A DNA stretch of 64,000 nucleotides, taken from contig JASXTE010000005.1 of assembly GCA_030280995.1 (NCBI GenBank), positions 35,184,501 to 35,248,500 of the forward strand, in the 5' to 3' direction. A model generated the notes under the pieces. That model saw only the letters and a list, made by a program, of their open reading frames with translations, was not told the DNA's origin and made no database searches. Both the position numbers and the translations under genes were made by a program. Below, piece by piece: positions 53,433 through 64,000 of the stretch (the stretch's first letter is position 1; the number at the start of each line of letters is the position of its first letter). Origin of the DNA: Hemileia vastatrix (lineage: Eukaryota; Basidiomycota; Pucciniomycetes; Pucciniales; Zaghouaniaceae).

Positions 53433-54608
53433 ATGGATGCAACAATAACATCATCATCATCATCGGTACCGCAACAAAAAGTTCATGTCGGAGGAATAGA
53501 AGAAAAGAAGAAAAATCGAAAACGACCGAGATTTTTAGGTGATTCTGGGGATGAAGAAGAAAATAATAATGATGATGATGATATAAATGGGAAGAAGGAA
53601 AAGAAAAAGTCAAAAGACTTATTTGGCGAATTGGATGATGAAATCTTCGGGGATCTAGATGATTTAGTTTTGCCACCTAGAGTAAGATATTTTATGACGT
53701 CATCTTAAGAAAAAAGTTTGTTAAAATTAATATTGATTACGTTTCTTTTTATTTTTGATATATTTTATTATATATGGATGGATGGATGGATTGATGATTG
53801 TGACTAAAATGGATGTTGTATGAATGATTTCAAGTTGGATCATGAGACATTAGAAGCATCGACTGTTCCTAATACGGTTGGAGCAACACCAGGAGGAGAA
53901 CCAGATGATGATTTAGAGTCAAATACAGTAACAGAAAAACGAAGAGGGAGTCGTCGATCTTACGCTAAACTAGATGCTGAGCGATTGAAAAGTCCAGACG
54001 GGATACCACGGTTAATTGAACTTGCTAAAAAGTTCCGAGTTGAGGGTAAAGGTAAAGAAGTATGTCAAGTGGTTAATATAGTTATATTTATGTAGAGTGT
54101 CTCTCCCGATTGATGACTGACGAAATGCGTGGCTATGTTAGTGGCAAAACCTTGGGGCCTTGATGAAGATGTACAAGTTGTGGAGTCATCAAATGTATGG
54201 GAAGACGAATTTCCAGGACACGATAGAGAGGATAGAGAAATTGTGTCACAAGAAAGAGATGCAAGTAAGTGGGCAGTTGGGGCTAGTGACGAGTTGACAT
54301 GGACTGATCTTTATATATCATGAATATTTTACATATGGGAGCAGGATGCACTCAAGGGCTGGAGAATGGAGGCTAGGGAAGGAAGGATGAGGGCCGGGGA
54401 GAGAAGAGAGGGAGGGGAGACAGAAGCCAGAGATGCTGTTACTGAGGGGCAAAGGGAGGCAGAGACCCCAGAGGCTCCCGTAAGAGAGACAGAAGGGCAA
54501 GGGCAAGAGAGGGGACTGTTTGTTGAGATGGGGGACGAGGGAGTGGAGATGGAACTGGATGCTGACGAAGAGGCGTTGCTGCGGGAGATGACGTCAGTGG
54601 AGTGGTGA
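53433..54608 (+). CDS. CSM3: Swi3/Csm3 (TIPIN) family replication-fork protection protein, possibly damaged
   Basis: In the family this protein pairs with Tof1/Timeless at replication forks to stabilise paused forks and support the S-phase checkpoint, in the nucleus. Exon 1 (53433-53681) encodes a Ser-rich, basic and very acidic leader (GELDDEIFGDLDDL). A GTAAGA intron to 53834 joins in frame to exon 2 (53835-54059), which holds the start of the Swi3 domain (SYAKLDAERLKSPDGIPRLI, ELAKKFRVEGKGKE). The expected second half, with the WAHxxFPK-type motif, is not visible in any frame. Instead come RLMTDEMRGYVSG (about 54105) and, in another frame, LDEDVQVVESSNVWEDEFPG (to about 54265). The last exon (from about 54346) is charged and ends ELDADEEALLREMTSVEW, typical of the C-terminus. 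Exon joins after 54059 are uncertain. Confidence 0.65.
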
Positions 54609-54693
54609 GGGCTGCTGCGGGGAAACCTAAGATGCGCATCTTGACCGCGCTATTTAGCTCGCTGGCGATCGTCACCAGGGTTTTCCCGGTTGA

Positions 54694-56560
54694 GCGCAGA
54701 GTTCCATCTCCTTCCTCCTCCTTCCACCTCCAAGTCGTCTGAGGGTCTCTCCAAAAAGCCTTAAAGACCGTCCCTCCATCCACTCCACTCCCTCATGTCG
54801 TCTGTGGGTGACCAAAATACCCTTTTGCGCCGTCTCACTCTCCTTTTTGCTGACTGGCATCTCAGTCGGTCGTCTTCTTCTCATCTTCCTTGTCTTCAAT
54901 CAGCCACTGATTTCTCTTCTTTTCTTCAATTCAGCCACTGCATTTTCCGTCGTTTCTTGTATCATAGCCTCAAATCTCTTCCTTCCACAATCTTCTTATT
55001 CCCTCTCTACTTACCAAACCCGTCTCCCTGCTATCCAATTTGCTTCTCCTATACCTAAATTCATCTATCTTTCTTATCTTGATCCTAAAACCGGTCTCTA
55101 TCTCAAGGGCAATGATGATATTTATTTTGTTGCCTTTTGGATCTTTATTTGGATTCTGCTTCGTGAAATCCTCATCAGATATGTTTGGTATCCCATCGGA
55201 TCTTATCTCAATATCCGTCCTCGTTCAAAAATTCAACGCTTTGCCGAACAAGGCTGGCTCATTGTCTATTATCTCGTCTTTTGGCCTTTAGGTCTTCGAA
55301 TCCTTCTCCAATATCCTGGATCCCTTTTAGATATTCGTCAATATTGGGTTGGTTACCCTCATGAGTCTTTATCTGGCCTCACCAAGTTTTATTATTTGGC
55401 GCAAACTGCTTTTTGGTTTCAATCGTTATTTGTTCTAAATGTAGAAAAACATCGGAAAGATCATGTGCAAATGCTCACCCGTACGTTGGTTTTTAATAAA
55501 GAATTAACTCTTACATTAATTTTTACCCCTTCAAAAAATCAACATTATATATACACGCACGCATATGAATTTTAAGTCTGTGTCTTAATTATCTTCTTTT
55601 TTCGCTTTCCAGATCATTTTGTTACCCTTTCTTTAATCATCATCAGCTACACAACAAATTTTACTGGCCTTGGTCTGGCTATTCATGTGACTATGGACTT
55701 ATCTGATATTCTGCTATCTGTCAGTATATGCATTGTCAAATCTTTTTTCGAATAATGCTCCTTTTGGATTTTGTTTAAACTTATGAATCACCTATCTTCT
55801 GATTTGCCAAGGCTTCTAAAATGCAAAGCTATGCTGGCCCTTCATGGCATTGTGACATGACTTTTATTGTTTTTGTCATCTCTTGGATCATTACCCGGCA
55901 TTTCATCTTTGGTAAAATTATTTATACCATGTGGAAGTATCTCCCTGTCGATTTTGGGCCTTTTGATGGGAGTAAATGGAATCCTTCTCAAGGACTCTTT
56001 ATTTCAAGCACCCTTTTCTATGTGGCTATTACTTTATTGCTCATCTTGCAATTGCTGTTGCTGTATTGGCTCCGGCTCATGGTCCTTATCATCCTCAACG
56101 TTCTCAAAGGGAAAGGGGCCGATGATGCGCGAAGTGATTCAGAGTTAGTCAACCCTTAGTGTATCATCATCTCATCTTGATCAGTGTCTGATGGTTTGGA
56201 TTCATTTTTACATCGTTCTTCAGGTATTCAGATGATGAATTAGATCCTCAGAATAATTCCAAAAAACGTAACAGCGTTTTGAAATCCAGGAATATCCTTC
56301 CTCAAACTGAAAAACATCTTTTACTTGAATCATCTTTACCACCTGAATCAATTAAAATTTACCATACCAATCAATTATCTGATCCGTTGTACCAGGATTC
56401 AAAAGAATTATCTCTTCATTTGGACGCTTCCTCACATGAAGTTGATCCTGAAATTGAAGGTGATAGTGAAATGACTCCAGTTGCAGTTGATAATGGTGGC
56501 CGGATTTCTCCAAGTAGTATATATCAACGAGGAGGCCATCAAGTTAAAAAGAATAGTTAA
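54694..56560 (+). CDS. LAG1: Ceramide synthase (sphingosine N-acyltransferase), Lag1/Lac1 type
   Basis: The enzyme joins a long-chain base to fatty acyl-CoA in the ER membrane. Four exons: up to 55480, 55613-55719, 55812-56143 and 56224-56560, all with GT...AG and kept frame. The TLC domain is clear: IYLSYLDPKTGLYLKGNDDIYF, RSKIQRFAEQGWLIVYYLVF, FYYLAQTAFWFQSLFVLNVE, KHRKDHVQMLTH|HFVTL (the catalytic His pair is formed by the first splice), MDLSDILLS, and SWIITRHFIFGKIIY. Several hydrophobic membrane spans are visible. The last exon is an acidic, soluble tail (SDDELDPQNNSKKRNS). The frame is open from 54694, but no ATG lies in frame before the domain, so the first exon is upstream or in a frame not resolved here. 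It is only 86 bp from the CSM3 stop, same strand. Confidence 0.88.
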
Positions 56561-57310
56561 ACTGGATCATAGATCATTCTCTTATTCTACTTCGACTTTT
56601 TCCTTTCCTTTCAATTTTTTTTTTTTTTTTTCCAAAATTGATGTTTTACTCTTATGCATCTACAATCTACGCTAATTCCGCTTAAAAAGCTTGACATCCA
56701 TATTGCATGGAATGGTCCATCATACCTTATACCTTTGATTACTTTGTTCAAACCATTTTTCCTCTTCACATTATCACTATGGCAGTGATTTTTTTTTTTT
56801 TTCTGATTGATTGATTGATTAGTATGGTGATTCATTAATTGGTTGCTCTTTTAACTTCTGGGCTTTTTCTTCATTATTTTGGTGGCAGGATTTTTTTGTC
56901 TTTTGGTTGTTTAAAAATTTTGTTTTTGTGCTTTTAATATGCTTCATTTTATATTTCTATTTTCACATTGTCAAATTATCCTGTTGTCTCAGTGTCTGTT
57001 TTCAGTTTTTGGTGTTCTTTGTGTCTTTTAAGAAAAAAAAATACTGTTACTAGTATTGGCATTGGAAAATTGTGAGTATCATTTTGGTGATGGATGATGA
57101 TGATGGATTGTTTATGTGTTTAGCCCATACATAAACCAACTACCCTTCCCTAGTTTACTCTAGCAACTCTATCTGCTCTATTGGCCCTACCTATCTACAT
57201 ACTTAACATTACTTACTTAAGTCAATTTATTACATGTCTGATAATATAGGTCTAGTCTAATGCATTGAAGTTCCAGTTTGGTTAATGAAAAAAATAAATA
57301 AATAAATAAT
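56561..57310. other. Downstream intergenic sequence of LAG1
   Basis: T-rich runs (56619-56631, 56789-56801) and a TGATTGATTGATTGA string at 56804-56820. No gene recognised. Confidence 0.5.
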
Positions 57311-57510
57311 AAGGTTTGATTGAAAAAATAAAGTTTGTAATCAATTTAAAGGCATTTCACAACTCAAAAAGAAAGCCACAAACTTGACATTATTTCTCAG
57401 TAGAAAGGTATTTTGGGAGCACAATATGGCTTATTTTAAAAAATAATCATGGTTGATTCAGTGGAAAAAAGAGGTGTTTGAAACAGAAGATTTCTAACTT
57501 TGATACCCAT
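57311..57510. mobile_element. Small TA-type MITE, copy 2 (diverged, inverted)
   Basis: Reverse-complement relative of 63281-63469: shared AAAAAGAAAGCCACAAACTTG, GCACAATATGGC, TTTCTAACTTTGATACCC. The left end is worn (GTTTGATTGAAAAA). It lies just beyond the 3' end of the LINE. Confidence 0.6.
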
Positions 57511-57796
57511 TACTGTAAAATATGAAGGCAGTGTGATGTAAATAAAGGTGTATTATAGGGGGTGTCTTTCTGCCAAATTCTCACTTAATAATCTGCTCTT
57601 TTTTTTTATTTTTATTATCATTCAATCTCACCCAGCTAGGGGCATGAAGGTATGAGGCAAGTGAGTAGTAAATACATGAGGAGTGAGGCTATTGAGAAAA
57701 GGATGGGACAATAAAAGAGGAGGTACATATGTAACAGCTATTGGGTGAGGGGGACATTGTGTGGAAATCTACCAGATTGAACAAGAAATGCAGCTA

Positions 57797-60700
57797 CTAA
57801 TGGGGCAACAGGGGAGTGAGAAAGCAAGCCAGAGGTAGTAAATGGGACTTTATGTTGACGAGCTGCCTTAAGGAGGGCGCATCATTGAGTTTGATGAGAG
57901 GGGCATGAGAGGAGGACATGTTCAGGAGTGTCATTTGAGGGTGAGAGACAAAGAGGGCAATTAGGGGAGGGTGAGGCATTGAAGCGATGAAGGTGGTGAT
58001 TGAGGGGGGAGTGACCAGAACAACATTGAGCAAAAGCAGTAGCGTGAGCTCTGGGGAGGCCAGTCAACATTTTGTACATGTTAGCTGGGTCAAAATTTCC
58101 CCTAAGCTTCTTGAGCGAAGCAGAGGAGGGGGGGGGGTGAGAAGAAGTGATTTAGCATGCATTTTTAATAGGGATTTCAGGTGAGAGACAGAGGGGGGGT
58201 AGGAGAAAGTGTAGAAATGACTTGGCTGGATTGGACATTGGGTGGGAGCCATTTGCTAGGGAGTCAACAATCTTGTTACCTTTGATGCCTAGGTGGCCTG
58301 GAGACCAGTGAAGGGTGAGGGTCAGGTCGGGGAAAAGATGATGGCTTGGTTATCAGTGAATATGGTTAGTGAGTGGAAAAGCGGGTGGAGGTGGTAGGCG
58401 GAAAAGAATTGGAGCCCAAGAAGGATGCCTATTAGCTCCAATTTGTAGACCAAGAAAGGAGATGGGTCTCCTAGCTGCGTCACATAGGGGAGAGATTTCT
58501 GTGGATCAAAGGCAGCAGCAAAGGTGCCTTGATGGGATTTAGAGCCATGCGTGTAAATGAAATAGACGGATGTAAGGGGTTTCAGAGTAATATTGATGAT
58601 GTTTAGGCGCACTTCCTCTTTTGTAGGGTCAATGATCATCTTGAAAAGAGGAGGGGACCATGGGGGAAAGGGAAGAGGGTGTCTGATGTCCATGTTGCCC
58701 AAAGGAAGGGAGCGTGTAAATATGTTGTGCACGGATAAGAAGTGCAGTTGGTGCTGGTGGGATTTTGGAGGGGGGGAGGAGGCAAGGGATTTTGCAAGAC
58801 GGGCCATGGGGTTGAACAAGGGGATGGTGAGAAGTCAAGCCCAGGCTTTGTTGACAGCAAGGTTAAGACGCTACTTGCAAGTGAGAGAGTGAGAGTCATG
58901 GAGGAGTGTGCAAATAGGAGTAGTCCGGAAGCACCCTAGAGCATGGTGTAAAGCTTTGTTGTCTACTACCTGAAGCATTCTGGTGGTGCGGGTGGACTTT
59001 TTGGGGTTGTGCCACACAATTGCGGCATAGTCGGTACGTGAATCGATAAGAGATGAGATGAGGGTCTTGTATTGTTTCAACAGGATGCCCCAGCCTAAGG
59101 AGGCCAATCGATGGATCACCAAAGCCGCTTAAAGGCCGGATGCAATAAGCTTGTTCCCATTGGGTTTGAATGAGAGGGTAGGGTCAATGAGGGCTCCCAG
59201 CCATTTGAGGCAAGGTGAGGGAGGGAGGGGTTTCCTGTCGAATTGTAGGGGAAGAGGGTGTTTAAGGAGAGAGGAATGTTTTGTCAGTAGTAGCCATTTG
59301 GTTTTTGAGAGATCAAAGATAGCAGCATGCTTAACTCCCCAGGCAATAGCCTCTAAGCTGAGTTTAGAGAGATTTGTGACCACATCTTGCTGATCTGTGG
59401 CTGCAGAAAGATACATGACATCGTCAATGTATCCTAGAGCTAACATGGAACTGTTAAGGGAGGGAAGGGTAAGAAGGTTGGAACTGTAAATAATATATAG
59501 AATTGGTGAAAGAGGGGACCCTTGTGGGAGTCCTTTGGGGAAGAAGGTATGAGGGTATTTGTATGAGGAGAAGGCAATACTAGTTCTCCTGCCAACAAGA
59601 GAGCTGATGATTAGGGAGGTGAGGTTTTGTGGAAGGGGAAGAGTACAAAGGATATGTGCCAGGCGGGGAATGTTCACCAAGGGAAAGGCTCCCTTCACAT
59701 CTAAGTACAGGGAACCTAAAACATTGCCACTGTTCCATTGATCTTTTGTCCAGGAGGTGAGGTGAAGCAGGGCATCTGATGTGCTCCGGAAGGGGCGACC
59801 ACCATAGTGGTTTTCTGGGAGAAGTTTACCTGTTTCCATAAGGAAGGAAAGACGTTTAGTGATGAGGGAATCTAAGAGTTTAGCAATAGTATTGAGGAGG
59901 GAAATGGGGCGATATGCCAAAGGTGAAGAGTAATCAGGTCAATGGGGTTTGGGGATAATGACAGTCTTGGCTTCTTTCAATGATGGGGGATAGTGACCAA
60001 GGTCCAGGCATGCTTGGAAGATGGGGAGGAGGGTAGAGGCCACTACTTGAGGGTTGAAATGGAGGAGGGTGTTGGGAATTCCGTCCAGACCCGGGGCCCT
60101 ACCTTTCTTTGTATTGAGGAGGGCCGCTTGGACTTCTTCCACCCAAAATGGAGGGGATGGGGTAATGGTAGAAGGGGGGAGGGAGGAGACATCTGACAGG
60201 TTGCACTGGATAGGGGCCACCAATGTACCATCAAAAAGTGCCTGAGCTTTGGCAAGGTTGTCAGTCATTGGGGACCCATCTGGGTGAGCCAGAGGGGGAT
60301 TGGAGCAAGAAATAGAGACATGGTGAGAGGACTTATCTGGTTTAAACAGGGACTGAGTTGTGAGAGTTGAGAGGTAGGATTGCCAATGTTGTTTGCGTAG
60401 GTCTTTGATCTTGGCGTGGAAGGCTTTCCTTGCTGCATGGAACTCAGCTGCAACATGTGGGGCTGGGGATGACATAAATTTTTGTTGGGTCCAGTAGCAG
60501 GATTTCTTGAGGGGATCCAAGATACTGCAATTTCACCAGGTGTGGCAAGCTGAGCTGGGCTGCTTCAGCACGAAAGAACCTTCCATTAGTTCGATAAAAT
60601 GAGAAGCAACAGTTACAGAAGCCTGGCCAACTAAAGAGGGGGAGAGGAGGGGAGGGTAGAGAAGGAGGCAAGGGAAGCATTAAGAGAAGACTTATCAAAA

Positions 60701-61463
60701 CCTTTACAGTTATGATAGGGCCTTTGACAGGGAGGAGGTGGAGATGAGGGTGGTGATGGGCTTGTGGTCAGATAGATGAGAGTTGGAGCCTTCATGATCA
60801 GTGATACAACTGATGACCAAGTCTGAGGCCTTACCATTTGCAAACACAAGGTCAATCACCAAGGTGAAGTTCCTTGAGTTGCAAAAAGGTAGGGATCACA
60901 GGCTGAGACATGAGGGACATGTCTAGGTCAGATAAGGCATCTAAGAAAAAGGAAGAGGCAGGGTGGTTAGTATGATGCTTAGAAGGGATAGCCCATAGGT
61001 TGTGATGGAGATTTGAGTCAGAAAAGAAAAGTGTGGGAAAGGAGCAATAAGGGAAGAGAGAGGAAAAAATGAATTGAGTAGTGGTGAAAGTTGAGGGAGG
61101 GTTATAGAGATTGGCACAAACGACAGGGGACTGGGAGAAGTTAATTTGTATCAGAGAGAAATCAAGGGAGGGACTAGGAATGGAAGTGATGAGGTGAAAA
61201 GGAAGTTTCTCGTTGATGTAGAAACAACAATGGATGGGGAATGGAGAGGGGAGGGGGGGGGGAGAATGGAGGGGCATGACCAGATACCAGCCTCTTGCAG
61301 GGGCAGGGGAATGGCAATCTGGAGATAAGAAAGGTTCTTGAAAAACAAGAATATCATGTGAGTTAATATGTGGGTCATTGAAAATAGAATTAAAACAAAT
61401 GATGAGCAATGGCAATTGAGTTGAAAAAAGGAAAAGGAAGTTGTGGTATTGGGCAACTGCCAA
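57797..61463 (-). pseudogene. LINE ORF2: endonuclease, reverse transcriptase, RNase H
   Basis: Endonuclease (AP-type) motifs: HDILVFQEPFLS, FFSDSNLHHNLW, then in another frame TLVIDLVFANGKASDL and SNSHLSDHKPITT (about 60740-60850). RT: KKGRAPGLDGIPNTLLHF (about 60070-60120), AYRPISLLNTIAKLLDSLI, ENHYGGRPFRSTSDAL, SLYLDVKGAFPLV, LPQGSPLSPILYIIYSSNL, and catalytic GYIDDVMYLS (about 59410-59440). RNase H: VYFIYTHGSKSHQGTFAAAF (the first Asp replaced by His in THGS), KLELIGILLGLQFFSAY, and FTDNQAII. C-terminal zinc motif CPLCLSPSNDTPEHVLLSC (about 57910-57970). Stops and frameshifts at about 59940, 59128, 58870 and 58320. Non-functional. Confidence 0.88.
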
Positions 61464-61469
61464 GGGTCA

Positions 61470-63205
61470 ACTATCATTGAGGTTTATTATGGGGGAAGGT
61501 AGGCATGTGGGGAAGATGAAAGATGGGAGGGGCAGTGGAAGGGTTTTTGAGGAGAGAAGAAAGAGAAGAGGTAGAATTTTTGAGAGGATGATTGTGAGGG
61601 AGAGAGTCCATGCAACAGAAGAAAACTGGAAAGGAGAGTCTTTGAGCTTTACAGGATTTGGTGTTGTGGTGACAGGCATAGTTGGAGCATCTGGGGGGGA
61701 GGGAGCAGTGAATGTATAAGTGCCCTTTTCCTCAGCACTGGAAACAAGTGCTTTTCTCACAGTTAACTGCTTTTGTGCGGAGGACCTGTCCTTCAACAAT
61801 AAGGGGGTGAGAGGGGTAGGAAGAAGTAAGGGAGTCAGCATGTTGTTGGTCAAACAGATGAAAAACAGCAGAAGAGTGATTTTTCTCCGCCCTGGCTTCT
61901 GGGCGTCTGAGCCATGAGATGCGGTATAGGGAACTGAGGGTTTCAGGATTTTCTTCAATCAAGGCCTTGATGCAGGCCTGGTCATTGAGGTCTTAGTAGG
62001 TGTTGATACTGTGAGACACAGCTGAAAAGGTGGGAGGTTTGTAGATCATGCCCTGGGGGACCCATTTCTGCCATGAGTTGACAAGAGCAAGGTGGTGTTC
62101 TCTTGAGCCAAAAATGATTTTCAGGTCATTGGATCTGTGTTGGATGACTCCTTTAACTTTGAGGGGAAGTTTTCGTTGGGGTTGGTGATCTTTTTAGTGG
62201 CTATGCGGCTGTTGATGAAAGAGAGGAGTTTAGGGTTGGGGAAGTCTTTGAGGACTGGAGAAGCTGGGTCAAGCTGTTTGATGGTCAAGGAAGGGAGGGG
62301 TTGGGTGGCAGTTTGAGGAGAGAGGCCTGCAGAGGTTTCTTGAGAAAAAGTGCAACACAAGAAAGCCATGAGAGGGGGAGGAGGAGATTGAGAACCCTTT
62401 GGAGGAAGGCTAGAGATGATTTCATCAAGTTTTTCATTGATTGACTTGTTAGTGGGGGATGGGGGGTTTGGGGAGGACTCTTGATGGAAGGAAGAATGAG
62501 AGGCAAGGGGGGAGAGAGCAGACGCAAGGGCACAAATGTCGGAGATGGTGGCTGTATGGATGGCGATGTGGGAGCCCTTCCTAGGAGGGTCTCTGATTGT
62601 ACCTAGGAGATTGTTGAGGCAGGACACGATTGCATGTGGATTGTTGGCTTGTTTCATGCCAACCAGTCAAACAATACGGGTGGCCCGGGAGTTAGGGTCA
62701 ACTTCAGAGGGGAGAGCGACATGTAAGGCAGAGGAGAGGCCAAACCCGTTGAAAGGGTTTTGGGGATTATGAATGGAGGCTTCCAAAGAAGCCTCGTGGG
62801 AGGGCACAGAGGGCTTGGAGGGGAGGGGCACAGGGGAGACTCTTGGGGAGGGGGTGGGTGTGACACTTCCATCAGAGGGAGCAGGGCCACCAGAGGAGAA
62901 GAAGAGCTCTGGGTGTTGGCTCCTAGCTTCTTCCTGGAATTGTGGGACAGAAGGGGAGTTTCATGGAGGGGGAGGAGTACCAATGCTTCTTGGAAGCAGG
63001 GTATTTGGTGGGGCCTGAGGGGGAGGGGGCGGGTTGGGAGGGGCTTGATATTTTGAGGCAGGATTAAAGAGGGGGGGTGGAAGAGGCAAAAGGGGAGAGA
63101 GGAGAGGGGAGGATCAGGCCGGAGAGGAGGAGGAGACACAATTTCTGTGGGTTCAGGAGGAGACACGTGCATTTGCACATTGTGGTCATTGGTGTCAAGC
63201 TCCAT
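61470..63205 (-). pseudogene. LINE ORF1 (nucleic-acid-binding Gag-like protein)
   Basis: Starts near MELDTNDHNVQMHVSPPEP (63204). Then a long Pro/Ser-rich region, MKQANNPHAIVSCLNNLLG and SHIAIHTATISDI (RNA-binding fold of fungal LINE ORF1s), KALIEENPETLSSLYRISWL and SSAVFHLFDQQHADSL, and two Cys knuckles: CFQC-[TGA]-GKGHLYIHC and CSNYACHHNTKSC (about 61650-61745). The knuckle C-X2-C-X4-H-X4-C is complete except for a TGA in the aromatic/Trp position. Frame breaks at about 62655 and 62120. Confidence 0.78.
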
Positions 63206-63280
63206 GACAAATCTGCACTTATCTAAGTGTAGTTTTCCAAAACACCAGTCCCAACACTGGTATATTTCAAAACTTAAATA

Positions 63281-63469
63281 GGGGGTATCAAATTTAGAAA
63301 TCATCCATTTCAAAATACCTCCTTTTTCCACCCAAATCAACCAAACATGCCATATTGTGCCCCCCAAAAACACCTTTTTACTGAGAATTAATTTCAAGTT
63401 TGTGGCTTTCTTTTTTGTGTTGTTCAATACCATTTTAAATAATTACAATTTTCTAACTTTGATACCCCC
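63281..63469. mobile_element. Small TA-type MITE, copy 1 (189 bp)
   Basis: GGGGGTATCAAATTTAGAAA at the left and its inverted copy TTTCTAACTTTGATACCCCC at the right, with TA at 63279-63280 and 63470-63471. Ends resemble those of R1/R2 (GGGGGTGTCAAA). Non-coding. Confidence 0.82.
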
Positions 63470-63536
63470 TATGAAGTGACTTATTTCACTCAAATCCCCA
63501 CTTTTTCAGCCAAAAGTGCTGTTTTCATAATGAAGA

Positions 63537-63602
63537 ATCTCTCTCTTCCCCCTCTCTCTCCCCCCTCTCTCTCCCCCCTCTCTCTCTCCCCCCTCTCTCT
63601 CC
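63537..63602. repeat. CCCCCTCTCTCT microsatellite at a scaffold gap
   Basis: Pure pyrimidine repeat (CCCCCTCTCTCTCTC units) running into the N block. The repeat probably caused the assembly break. Confidence 0.95.
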
Positions 63603-63702
63603 NNNNNNNNNNNNNNNNNNNNNNNNNNNNNNNNNNNNNNNNNNNNNNNNNNNNNNNNNNNNNNNNNNNNNNNNNNNNNNNNNNNNNNNNNNNNNNNNNN
63701 NN
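63603..63702. other. Assembly gap of exactly 100 N
   Basis: A round number of N suggests a placeholder of unknown true size. Continuity between the LINE side and the Ty3 fragment to the right is not proven. Confidence 0.98.
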
Positions 63703-64000
63703 ATGAATCTTTAGTATTTACTGAGGTGGAATCAAGATATTCTCAACCAAAATTGGAACTTTGTGGTGTGGAAAAAATCTTAAAGAAACTTCAAAATATT
63801 TTATGGGGGAAACACTTTGAATTAAAAGTCAACACGTAATCTTTAATTCAAATGATCAATTTCCCAAGTTTACCTAATGAACCCATGACTAGATGGGTAG
63901 CCTTTATTCAGAAATTTTCTTTTGATTTATTTCACAAGCCTGGAAAGACGTTTACTATGCCAAATGGATTATCAAGAAGACCACCTACTGAAAAGAATTT
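63703..64000 (+). pseudogene. Ty3 RNase H fragment at the window end
   Basis: ESLVFTEVESRYSQPKLELC, GVEKILKKLQNILWGKHFEL, NEPMTRWVAFIQKFSFDLFH and KPGKTFTMPNGLSRRPPTEK match the second half of RNase H in a widespread basidiomycete Ty3 group (N replaces the usual D in the PDGLSRR motif). One stop (NT*SLIQM) is present. It continues past 64000. Confidence 0.85.

Larger units (their letters stand above)
57599..63210 (-). mobile_element. Non-LTR retrotransposon (LINE, Tad/I-like), decayed
   Basis: Runs right to left. ORF1 with Cys knuckles lies at about 61470-63205 and ORF2 (endonuclease, RT, RNase H, zinc motif) at about 57797-61463. The 3' end on minus is an AATAAAAATAAAAAAAAA tail at 57599-57620. 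No target duplication was recognised. The strand composition is very skewed (G-rich on +, C/T-rich on -). Several stops and frame changes. Confidence 0.85.

Noticed and set aside
53433..53680. Overlapping antisense His/Leu-rich ORF
   Set aside because: It mirrors the acidic, Asp/Glu-coding first exon of CSM3.
58593..63056. Gly/Arg/Glu-rich plus-strand ORFs opposite the LINE
   Set aside because: Complement of the Pro/Ser-rich LINE ORFs; minus-strand RT, endonuclease and RNase H motifs show the true strand.

Overview
The window looks like a transposon-packed, AT-rich stretch of a basidiomycete nuclear genome. A rust fungus (Pucciniales) is the best guess. The support is the Ty3-type Gag/Pol families, introns of about 80-150 bp in the two host genes, a Tad/I-like LINE with RNase H, and very low gene density. 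The species cannot be named from the sequence. The only confident single-copy host genes are a Swi3/Csm3 (TIPIN) replication-fork gene at about 53.4-54.6 kb and a Lag1-type ceramide synthase gene at about 54.7-56.6 kb, both on the plus strand.

From about 1.9 to 44.7 kb the DNA is a nested stack of LTR retrotransposons that can be unpicked from target-site duplications (TSDs). The oldest layer (E3, a chromodomain Ty3 element on +) survives as pieces at 3.9-4.3, 21.0-23.55 and 44.1-44.65 kb. E2 (+, 805-bp LTRs, TSD AACTG) sits inside E3. E1 (-, two 1,059-bp LTRs that read identical, TSD ATCCT, one intact 1,909-codon Gag-Pol ORF) sits inside the left LTR of E2. E4 (minus orientation, gag but no pol) split the integrase end of E3. 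E5 (+, LTRs of about 1.49 kb, TSD GAAAA, rearranged) and a 213-bp inverted-repeat element (TSD AAA) both landed in one LTR of E4. A further element, E0, is represented by its LTR at 2.8-3.9 kb.

The most interesting pattern is an extra gene carried antisense to gag-pol, directly beside the 3' LTR, in E2, E4 and probably E0. Each begins with a six-cysteine module of the Zn2Cys6 type with the spacing C-X2-C-X6-C-X12-C-X2-C-X6-C. A Ser/Pro-rich or acidic low-complexity stretch follows. In the decayed copies the missing cysteines fall at exactly the expected positions. E4 has two such genes in tandem and lacks pol.

From 44.7 to 53 kb there are a CACTA-ended element with an internal GGTGGT array, elements with GGGGGT termini and TA duplications, minisatellites and a solo LTR. 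After the two host genes, 57.6-63.2 kb holds a degraded minus-strand LINE (zinc-knuckle ORF1; endonuclease, RT, RNase H and terminal zinc motif in ORF2) with a small TA-type MITE on each side. The window ends with a CT microsatellite, a 100-N scaffold gap and an RNase H fragment of another Ty3 element.

Limits: positions were read by eye, no searches were run, exon joins are inferred from splice signals and reading frame, and family names rest on recognised motifs.
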